Below, one piece after another: positions 26,127 to 33,165 of a DNA stretch of 33,165 nt. A program made the translations under genes and the position numbers. The stretch is from Deltaproteobacteria bacterium. GTDB lineage: Bacteria > Myxococcota_A > UBA796 > GCA-2862545. How positions within the stretch are numbered: the first letter of the stretch is position 1; each line of letters begins with the position of its first letter. The stretch is from the NCBI GenBank assembly GCA_011376105.1, contig DRPG01000449.1, positions 1-33,165 on the forward strand. Direction: 5' to 3'. A model generated the notes under the pieces. The model was not told where the DNA came from. It worked only from the letters and a program-made list of their open reading frames with translations, and did no database searches.

Positions 26127-28434
26127 GCCGCTGGAGCCCCAGCGCCTCCTCGAGGACCTGCTCGATCCGATCGATGAACACGAACTCGAGATCGCCCTTG
26201 ATCTCGTCGGGGATGTCGGCGAGATCGTTTCGGTTGTGCTGGGGCAGCAGCATGATCCGCACCCCCGCCCGCCGGGCCGCCAGGGCCTTTTCCTTGATCC
26301 CCCCGACGGGCAGGACCTTCCCACGTAGGGTGATCTCTCCGGTCATCGCCAGTCGCTCCCGCACGGGCCGACCAGTGACCAGGCTGGCCAGCGCGGTCAC
26401 CATGGTGACGCCTGCGCTGGGCCCGTCCTTGGGGATCGCGCCGGCGGGCACGTGGAGGTGGAACTCAGCGTCGAACAGCTCGACGTCGATCCCGTAGTCG
26501 TGGCCATAGGCCCGCAGCCAGGACATCGCCGCCTCGGCCGACTCCTTCATCACCTCCCCCAGCGATCCGGTGAGCTTCATCGAGGCCTTGCCCGGCATCC
26601 GGGCGGCCTCGACGAACAAGATGTCGCCCCCGGCGGCGGTCCAGGCCAGGCCGATCACCACCCCGGGGTGGGGCTCGAGCTCGGCGAGCTCCTGGAAATA
26701 CCTCGGTGGACCGAGGTACTGCGGGAGCTGGTTCGCTCGGATCCGGACCTTCTTGACTCCGTCCTCCACCACCCGGCGCGCCACCTTCCGGTTCAGCCGC
26801 GCCAGCTGGCGCTCGAGCTCCCGCAGCCCCGCCTCTCGGGTGTAGTCCCGGATCGCCCGTTGGATCGCCCCGGTCTCGATCGAGATCTCGGCGGAGGACA
26901 GGCCGTGGTTCTGGGTCAGCTTGGGGATCAGGTGCTTGCGGCTGATCACCACCTTCTCTTCCTCGGTGTACCCGGGGATCTCGATGATCTCGAGGCGATC
27001 GAGCAGGGCCGGGGGGATGGGATCCATCAGGTTGGCGGTGGCGATGAACAAGACCTGGGACAGATCCACCGGCACGTCCAGATAGTGATCCACGAACGCG
27101 TTGTTCTGCTCGGGATCGAGCACCTCGAGCAGGGCGCTCGCTGGATCGCCGCGGAAGTCGTTGCCGACCTTGTCCAGCTCGTCGAGCACCAGCACCGGGT
27201 TGCGCGTCCCCGCCCGGATCAGGGCCCGCAGCAGCCGCCCGGGCAGCGCACCGACGTAGGTGCGGCGGTGGCCCCGGATCTCGGTCTCGTCCTTGACGCC
27301 GCCCAGCGCGATCCGGCCGAAGGAGCGGCCCAGCGCCTTGGCGATCGACATGCCCAGGCTGGTCTTGCCCACCCCGGGGGGGCCGACGAAGCAGAGGATC
27401 GGGCCCTTGGACTCGGGCGCGAGCTGGCGCACCGCGAGGTACTCGAGCAGGCGCTCCTTGACGAACTCCAGCCCGTGGTGATCGTGATCGAGCACCCGCT
27501 GGGCCTTCTTGAGCGAGGTGGTGTCGCTGGTGGACAGCCGCCAGGGCACGTCGCAGACGGTCTCGAGCCAGGTGCGGATGATGGTGTACTCGGCGCTGTC
27601 GGTGTGGACCCGGCGCAGGCGCTCCACCTCGCGCAGGGCCTCGGCCATGATCTCCTCGGGCATGCCCGCCTCCTGGATCCGATCCTCGAAGGTGGCTGCG
27701 TCGGCCTCGGCCCCCGATGCCTCCCCCAGCTCGGCCCGGATCGCCTTGAGCTGCTCCTTGAGGTGGTACTCCCGCTGAGAGTCGTCCATCGCGCGCTGGA
27801 CCCGGGCGTTGACGTCCGCGGCGATCTGCTGTCGGGCGACCTGGGTGACCAGGTGCAGCAGCGCCGTGTCGAGCCTCGCGTCCAGCACGTGCTGCTCCAG
27901 CAGGGCGATCTGCTCCGACAGCGGCGCGTCGGTGGTGGCCATCACCTGATCGGCGAGGTGGGACGGATCCTCGGGGGTGGGGGCGATGGTCCAGTGCTCG
28001 TGGGGCTGTAACCCTGCGTTCTGGGTGTGGGCCTGGTACAGATCGGCCAGCTCAGCGGCCACGGCCCCGAGCCGGGCGCTGTCGATCACCGCGTCCTCGA
28101 TCGGCTCGATCGCCACCACCGTGGCTCCCCCCACGATCGACAGGGTGTTGGTCCTGCGCACCCGCTCCACCCCCTCGACCAACACCCTGAGGGTGCCGTC
28201 GGGCAGCCTGGACAGGCGCAGGATCCGGCCCAGCACGCCGGTGGTGGACAGCACCGCGTGCAGTGGATCGTCTTCGTCGACGTCGAGCTGAGGCAGCATG
28301 ACGAAGGGCACCCCCTCGTCGAGGTGGCGCTCGATGGCGCGGATGGACGAGGGTCGCCCCACGGGCATGATCCGGATCATGCCAGGGAAGACCACCATGC
28401 CCCGAAGAGGCAGGGCCACAGGAAGGGGGGACAT
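26047..28434 (-). CDS. lon: ATP-dependent Lon protease
   Basis: MSPLPVALPLRGMVVFPGM; GPPGVGKTSLGMSIAKALGRSFGRIALGGVKDETEIRGHRRTYVGALPG; catalytic PKDGPSAGVTM. ATG at 28434 preferred over the track start 28950. Confidence 0.97.
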   Translation of the reverse strand: MSPLPVALPLRGMVVFPGMIRIMPVGRPSSIRAIERHLDEGVPFVMLPQLDVDEDDPLHAVLSTTGVLGRILRLSRLPDGTLRVLVEGVERVRRTNTLSIVGGATVVAIEPIEDAVIDSARLGAVAAELADLYQAHTQNAGLQPHEHWTIAPTPEDPSHLADQVMATTDAPLSEQIALLEQHVLDARLDTALLHLVTQVARQQIAADVNARVQRAMDDSQREYHLKEQLKAIRAELGEASGAEADAATFEDRIQEAGMPEEIMAEALREVERLRRVHTDSAEYTIIRTWLETVCDVPWRLSTSDTTSLKKAQRVLDHDHHGLEFVKERLLEYLAVRQLAPESKGPILCFVGPPGVGKTSLGMSIAKALGRSFGRIALGGVKDETEIRGHRRTYVGALPGRLLRALIRAGTRNPVLVLDELDKVGNDFRGDPASALLEVLDPEQNNAFVDHYLDVPVDLSQVLFIATANLMDPIPPALLDRLEIIEIPGYTEEEKVVISRKHLIPKLTQNHGLSSAEISIETGAIQRAIRDYTREAGLRELERQLARLNRKVARRVVEDGVKKVRIRANQLPQYLGPPRYFQELAELEPHPGVVIGLAWTAAGGDILFVEAARMPGKASMKLTGSLGEVMKESAEAAMSWLRAYGHDYGIDVELFDAEFHLHVPAGAIPKDGPSAGVTMVTALASLVTGRPVRERLAMTGEITLRGKVLPVGGIKEKALAARRAGVRIMLLPQHNRNDLADIPDEIKGDLEFVFIDRIEQVLEEALGLQRLNRTPRAAAAAAPRRASDRAGRVRRR

Positions 28435-28511
28435 CAGGACTCCGGTGGGGGGGGCCGATCCGAGGCGGCCCCGGACGCGAGGGGGCCGCACGGACGCTGC
28501 TGCGGCGAGGG

Positions 28512-29714
28512 CTATCCGGCCTTGGCGGTGGGCGCCGCTTTGGCTGCCCCTGGGGAGGGCTCGGAGGGTTGGGTGCGCAGGTGCTTCGGCAGGGGCCGAA
28601 GCTGGGAGAGGTGCTGGTAGTCGCGGATGTAGCTCTCCCAGCCCCGGAGCCGACCCTTGCGCTCCTCCCCCTCGCGGAACCGGAAGAAGCCCATGTAGTG
28701 CTCGCGCCACCACTGCCAGAAGTCTTTCTCGTAGATCACGCCGTCGAGCAGAGGATCGTAGAGCTCCTGCTGGAAGGTGTGACCGGTGAGCCAGTCCCGG
28801 CAGGACCAGCGGCCGTCGTCGTAGATCACATAGTGGGACGAGGCAAAGGTCCAGGATCCAGTGTTCACGTAGTGCTTGCCCGGCGCCACCTCGACGATCC
28901 CCGGGAGGTGGGAGTGACCACAGACCACTGCGGACCAACGACCCGCGCACAGCAGCTCGCAGGCCGGGCGGAAGATCGCCATTGGATCGCCCATGTTCGA
29001 GCGCGCCCAGTAGGTCAGGTAGCGGTTGAGGCTCTCGGCTGAGCGTGGGAAGCCGATCCGGGCCATGCCCGAGGCATACGCGTTGGCCAGGGTCGCCACC
29101 TTGTGGGCCAGCCAGAACAGCAGCCGGTTAGAGCGGGTGTAGAACTCGCCCAGCGGGATCCGCAGCCAGGTGCCAAGCCAGCGCTCCACCAGGTGGTGGA
29201 CGTTGGTGGACCAGCCGTGGCCGTTGCCCATCGCGTCGCGCATGTAGGGATCGAACTGCCAGCCGTGCACGACCAGCACCTCGTCGTCACCGATGATCAG
29301 CTCGTCGCAGACCCGGAACTGCAGGATCTCGTGGAACAGGTTGATCTCGTAGTCGTGGTTGCCGATGACGTAGTACAGACGACCGTCCCTCGCCACACGG
29401 GACAGGGCCGAGAACAACTCCTGGTGAGCGCGGAGCACCCGGGTGAACAGCCACGCCTGGTGGAAGTCGATCGCGTCGCCCACGATGACGAGCACCCCGC
29501 CCTCGCGCTCGACCCGATCCACCAGCGCCATCAGGTGCCGATCCTTGCCGAAGAACGCGTCCGACGGGGTCGCGTCTCCGATGTGGAGATCGCTGATCAG
29601 CCAGATCGGGCGATCGGTGGGGAGATGTGCCACGACCGCGGGGCGACGGTTCCAGCCGGTGCTGGTCACGCCGCTGCCCTCGTGGGCGGGACGGATATGG
29701 GGGTGTCTGGACAT
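28512..29714 (-). CDS. Metallophosphoesterase (calcineurin-like; LpxH-like fold)
   Basis: IWLISDLHIGDATPSD...VLVIVGDAIDFHQAW...YYVIGNHDYEINLF...VVCGHSHLPGIVEV...HYVNTGSW. Confidence 0.9.
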   Translation of the reverse strand: MSRHPHIRPAHEGSGVTSTGWNRRPAVVAHLPTDRPIWLISDLHIGDATPSDAFFGKDRHLMALVDRVEREGGVLVIVGDAIDFHQAWLFTRVLRAHQELFSALSRVARDGRLYYVIGNHDYEINLFHEILQFRVCDELIIGDDEVLVVHGWQFDPYMRDAMGNGHGWSTNVHHLVERWLGTWLRIPLGEFYTRSNRLLFWLAHKVATLANAYASGMARIGFPRSAESLNRYLTYWARSNMGDPMAIFRPACELLCAGRWSAVVCGHSHLPGIVEVAPGKHYVNTGSWTFASSHYVIYDDGRWSCRDWLTGHTFQQELYDPLLDGVIYEKDFWQWWREHYMGFFRFREGEERKGRLRGWESYIRDYQHLSQLRPLPKHLRTQPSEPSPGAAKAAPTAKAG

Positions 29715-29739
29715 TGCAGATCAAGGATAGCGTGCCGGG

Positions 29740-30375
29740 ATGCGGAACCAGGTGGGGCGGATCTCGTTTGTTGGAAGCTTTCGGTCACAGCTGCCTGACC
29801 TCGGTCTCCCGGAGATCGCGTTCGCGGGGCGCTCCAACGTCGGCAAGAGTTCGCTGCTCAACACCCTGATGCGCAGGCGCAGCCTCGCCCGCACCAGCCG
29901 GACCCCGGGCCGTACCCAGCTGATCAACCTGTTCCAGATCGGTGACGCGGTGGTGTTCGCCGATCTGCCCGGCTACGGCTTCGCCCGGGTGCCCGAGCGT
30001 GTGCGCCTGGAGTGGGGCCCGATGGTGGAGACCTACCTCGGCGAGCGCGGGACGCTGCGGCTCGTGGTGGTGCTGGTCGACATCCGCCGCGACGCTCAGC
30101 ATGACGATGGCTCCCTGCTGTGGGGGCTGACCGAGGCGCGGATCCCCTCGGTGGTGGTGGCGACCAAGACCGACAAGCTGTCCAAGCAGAAGGTGCGCAG
30201 GCAGCTGACCACGCTGCGGCGGGATCTCCACCTCCCGGTGGGGCAGCCGATCCCGTTCAGCGCCCGGACGGGAGCAGGGCGGGGCGCCGTGTGGGACGAG
30301 CTCGAGGCGGCGATCAGGCGTCCGGTGGAGCCCGCCGAGCCGCTGCCTCCGGCGACCGATCCGGAGGAGGCGTGA
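29740..30375 (+). CDS. engB: Ribosome biogenesis GTP-binding protein EngB/YsxC
   Basis: LPEIAFAGRSNVGKSSLLNTLMRRRSLARTSRTPGRTQLINLFQI...FADLPGYGFARVP...VVVATKTDKLSK. Confidence 0.96.
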   Translation: MRNQVGRISFVGSFRSQLPDLGLPEIAFAGRSNVGKSSLLNTLMRRRSLARTSRTPGRTQLINLFQIGDAVVFADLPGYGFARVPERVRLEWGPMVETYLGERGTLRLVVVLVDIRRDAQHDDGSLLWGLTEARIPSVVVATKTDKLSKQKVRRQLTTLRRDLHLPVGQPIPFSARTGAGRGAVWDELEAAIRRPVEPAEPLPPATDPEEA

Positions 30376-30973
30376 AGCCGGTGGCGACCACAAAGAACTC
30401 CCGGCTCCGCTGGCGCACCGCCTCGGGCCGCACCCGCTTCACCCGCCCAAAGCAGCGCCGCAGCTCCGTGACAAAGGACGGCGCCTCCTCGCCGTCGAAC
30501 ACCTTGCACACGAAGGCGCCCCCGGGCCGCAGCAGGGCGAGCGCCAGCTGCAGGGCACTCCGGGCCAGCTCCAGCTGCCGGACGTGATCGCCGAAGGTGT
30601 CGCCGGTGGTGCGGGGGGCCATGTCAGAGAGCACCACGTCGGCGGCTCCGCCCAGGGCGGCGTGCACCTCCCCGGGGGTCACCTCGAGCACGGAGCGCAG
30701 GATCAGGGGGCCGGGGCTGGTCTGGGGCTCGTCGATGTCGACGCCCACGACGATCCCGCCGGGCCCGACGATCTGAGCGGCATAGCGCCACCACGAGCCC
30801 GGGCTGCAGCCCAGATCCACGACGCGCCCTCCCCGCCTCAGGGGCTGAAAGCGGCGCTGGATCTCGGTCAGCTTGTACACAGAGCGGGCGGCGTAGCCCT
30901 CCGCATGAGCCCGCTGGGTGAAGCGATCGGCCCTGCGGTAGGGGTTCTGTGAGCCTCTCCTGCGCCGCCCCAT
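30314..30973 (-). CDS. rlmE: RlmE/FtsJ-family 23S rRNA 2'-O-ribose methyltransferase
   Basis: RRADRFTQRAHAEGYAARSVYKLTEIQRRFQPLRRGGRVVDLGCSPGSWWRYA...DVVLSDMAPRTTGDTFGDHVRQLELA...GGAFVCKVFDGEE. Confidence 0.93.
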   Translation of the reverse strand: MGRRRRGSQNPYRRADRFTQRAHAEGYAARSVYKLTEIQRRFQPLRRGGRVVDLGCSPGSWWRYAAQIVGPGGIVVGVDIDEPQTSPGPLILRSVLEVTPGEVHAALGGAADVVLSDMAPRTTGDTFGDHVRQLELARSALQLALALLRPGGAFVCKVFDGEEAPSFVTELRRCFGRVKRVRPEAVRQRSREFFVVATGFTPPPDRSPEAAARRAPPDA

Positions 30974-30986
30974 CTCGATCCCGGCC

Positions 30987-32435
30987 TCAGGAGAGGCGCT
31001 GGGCCCAGGTGGTCAGGGCCCGGATCATCTGGCCGGTGCCGCCTGCGGCGTAGCGATGGTTGGGCTTGTCGAGGAACGCGGCCCCCGCGATGTCGAGGTG
31101 GGCCCAGCGCGGCACTTCGTCGGCGACGAAGTGCTCCAGGAACAGCGCCGCGGTGGTGGCGCCGGCGTCGCGACCGCCCACGTTCTTGATCTGGGCAAAG
31201 TCGCTCTTGAGCGCCTCGTTGTAGGGCTTGTGCAGGGGCAGGCGCCACAGGCCGTCCCCCACCGCGGCGGCGGCGTCGAGGAGCTCGGTGGCCAGCCCGT
31301 CATCGCCGGTGAACAGCCCGGTGAAGTCGGAGCCCACGGCGACCACGCAGGCCCCGGTGAGGGTGGCGGCGTCGACGATGGTGTCGACCCCCTCGATCTT
31401 GCTCGCGTGGATCAGGCAGTCGGCCAGCACCAGCCGCCCCTCGGCGTCGGTGTTGTGGATCTCGACGGTCACGCCGTTGCTGTAGCGCAGGATGTCACCC
31501 AGCTTGTAGGAGGCACCCGAGACCATGTTCTCGACCGCTCCGACGACACAGTCGATCGCGACGGGGAGCCCCAGCTCGGCGATGGCCCCGGTGGCTGCGA
31601 GCATGGTGGCCGAGCCCCCCATGTCGCACCGCATGGTCTGCATCGCAGAGCTGGGCTTCAGCGACAGCCCGCCCGCGTCGAAGGTGACACCCTTGCCCAC
31701 CAAGGCGACGTGGCGCTGGGCCCCCTGGGGGCGGTAGGAGACATGGATCAGGCAGCCGGGACGATCGGAGCCCTGGCCCACGGCCACGATGCCCACATAG
31801 CCCGCGCGGCGACACGCCTCGATGTCCATCACCTCGACCTCGACCCCTGGGATCGCGGCGAGCTCCCGGGCCTTTGCCGCCAGGGACTCCGGGTACAGAT
31901 CCGCGGCGGGGAGGTTCACTAGATCCCGACCCCACCCCTGCCACCGGACCCGGGTGGCGCTGGCCTTGCACGCGGCCTCATCGGACCCCGCGCCGGGGAG
32001 CAGCCAGGTGGAGACCTCGGGGGAGCGCTCGGTCTCAGGCTTGTAGGGCTGGAAGAGATAGCTCCCGGCCGCCGCGGCCTCGACGAGATCCAGCCCCTGG
32101 GCTGCGTCGTGGCCGAGGGCGAGGACCACGGTCTGAGCGTGGCTGCTCCGGGCCTCCCTGCCCGCCCGCCCCGCCGCAGTGCGCAGCGCAGCGGCTCCGC
32201 CGTCTCCTGTGCCCACCACGATCAGGGTGCGGGCGGCGAGGCGGCCCAGGGTGGGGATGCTGAAGAGCGAGCCGGGGCCACCGCTGAACCGACGCTGACG
32301 GAGCTCTGCGATGAGCTTGCCGTCGAACCCGGCGTCGAGCTCGAGGATCGCCCCATCGAGATCTGGGCCAACGCCGACGGTGAGGGCATCGCACTGCACC
32401 TGGTGGAGTGGTTCGGTGGAAAAACGGACGTTCAC
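30987..32435 (-). CDS. pepA: M17 leucyl aminopeptidase
   Basis: VALVGKGVTFDAGGLSLKPSSAMQTMRCDMGGSATML...VEIHNTDAEGRLVLADCLI: cytosol aminopeptidase signature NTDAEGRL. Confidence 0.96.
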   Translation of the reverse strand: MNVRFSTEPLHQVQCDALTVGVGPDLDGAILELDAGFDGKLIAELRQRRFSGGPGSLFSIPTLGRLAARTLIVVGTGDGGAAALRTAAGRAGREARSSHAQTVVLALGHDAAQGLDLVEAAAAGSYLFQPYKPETERSPEVSTWLLPGAGSDEAACKASATRVRWQGWGRDLVNLPAADLYPESLAAKARELAAIPGVEVEVMDIEACRRAGYVGIVAVGQGSDRPGCLIHVSYRPQGAQRHVALVGKGVTFDAGGLSLKPSSAMQTMRCDMGGSATMLAATGAIAELGLPVAIDCVVGAVENMVSGASYKLGDILRYSNGVTVEIHNTDAEGRLVLADCLIHASKIEGVDTIVDAATLTGACVVAVGSDFTGLFTGDDGLATELLDAAAAVGDGLWRLPLHKPYNEALKSDFAQIKNVGGRDAGATTAALFLEHFVADEVPRWAHLDIAGAAFLDKPNHRYAAGGTGQMIRALTTWAQRLS

Positions 32436-32447
32436 AGGGTCTCCAGG

Positions 32448-33165
32448 TCAGCAGGCTTTTGCCAGCAGGGACAGGGCCAACACCATGAGCACGCACACAG
32501 CGATGGATGTGCCGACGGCGAGGTAGGTATCTCGCCGGAGCGCCTCAGCGAAGCGCGCGAGGGGATCAGGGAGCGAAGAGTCCGGTGGACGCTCCCAGGT
32601 CGGCAGATCCTCGCCGTCGTCTGGATCGAGCCCCACGCCGGACAGCCAGCTCCCCCCAGGGTCGTGGTGCAGGGGGCGCTGCTCGCGCTGCTCGAGGGGC
32701 TGCGTCCGGGCCTCGAGCACGGCCGGATCGACGATCGGTGCGAGGACCGGTGGGGTGTCGGCGCTCGGGGGTAGCAGCTGGACCGGACGGACCTCACCGC
32801 CGGGGGCCTGGGTGCGGGGCCTGGTGCGGGGCACGGTCCGCTCGGACGCCAGCGGGGTCGCTGTGGCCTGGATCCGGTGGGGCAACGGGATGTTGGACTC
32901 GAAGGCATCGTCTCCTGTCGGGGGGGCCACCGGCGTCGGGAACGGGGTGGCCTCCGAGGCCTCCGGAGCCGGGCCGGCGTGGGCTGAGGCAGCGTGGATC
33001 TGCACCGGGGTCTCCTCGGGGGGGGGCACGAGCCTGGGGGTGGAGGCCTCAGCCCCGTCCCCGTCCCCGTCCCCGTCCCCGTCCCCGTCCCCGTCCCCGT
33101 CCCCGGCCCCGTCCCCGTCCCCGGCCCCGTCCCCGGCCCCGGGAAAGGGCAGCGGGGTGGGGGGC
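32448..33165 (-). CDS. Low-complexity protein with Gly-Asp repeat and C-terminal tail anchor (N-terminus beyond window)
   Basis: Frame remains open through the window edge: PTPLPFPGAGDGAGDGDGAGDGDG...AEASTPRLVPPPEETPVQ...; C-terminal TM YLAVGTSIAVCVLMVLALSLLAKAC. Track start 33029 is probably internal. Confidence 0.6.
   Translation of the reverse strand, partial: PPTPLPFPGAGDGAGDGDGAGDGDGDGDGDGDGDGDGAEASTPRLVPPPEETPVQIHAASAHAGPAPEASEATPFPTPVAPPTGDDAFESNIPLPHRIQATATPLASERTVPRTRPRTQAPGGEVRPVQLLPPSADTPPVLAPIVDPAVLEARTQPLEQREQRPLHHDPGGSWLSGVGLDPDDGEDLPTWERPPDSSLPDPLARFAEALRRDTYLAVGTSIAVCVLMVLALSLLAKAC
33053..33142. repeat. CCCCG(T/G) hexamer repeat, 15 units
   Basis: Eight CCCCGT, then CCCCGG, CCCCGT x2, CCCCGG, CCCCGT, CCCCGG x2; encodes (GD/GA)n on minus strand. 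Confidence 0.97.

Noticed and set aside
26452-28011. 519-aa plus-strand ORF opposite lon
   Set aside because: Shadow ORF of a conserved gene in high GC; no independent start or domain signal.
1-33165. CRISPR, prophage, transposase or defence island
   Set aside because: No direct-repeat/spacer array, integrase, transposase or phage structural motifs seen on either strand.

Overview
High-GC bacterial chromosomal window, most consistent with Myxococcota/deltaproteobacteria (TIGR02996-type N-terminus, MYXO-CTERM-like tail, multi-domain Ser/Thr kinases). Identification is by eye, with no database search. Contents: an ExbB/ExbD/(TonB) operon; tRNA-Cys and elongator tRNA-Met; two glycosyltransferases; a class A PBP with a very large insertion; MobA-like NTP transferase; Crp/Fnr regulator; outer-membrane-like protein; DUF507 protein; a lipoprotein; a TIGR02996/pseudokinase-like/PP2C-like fusion; an M14 carboxypeptidase plus lipoprotein pair; a tail-anchored Ser/Thr kinase; YqgE/AlgH; ClpX; DnaJ-like; a 1321-aa kinase/cyclase/AAA/TPR protein; HtrA-like protease; Lon; metallophosphoesterase; EngB; RlmE/FtsJ; leucyl aminopeptidase; and a low-complexity tail-anchored protein cut by the window edge. 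No prophage, transposase or CRISPR was seen. Most notable observations: (1) strong GATC over-representation driven by context-dependent synonymous codon choice (Asp is GAT before C and GAC otherwise), plus a dense intergenic GATC cluster; (2) a pseudokinase/degenerate PP2C fusion; (3) a PBP with about 447 aa between SxN and KTG; (4) three convergent gene pairs whose coding ends overlap by 62-80 bp; (5) several short in-frame tandem duplications, including one in a MYXO-CTERM-like tail.
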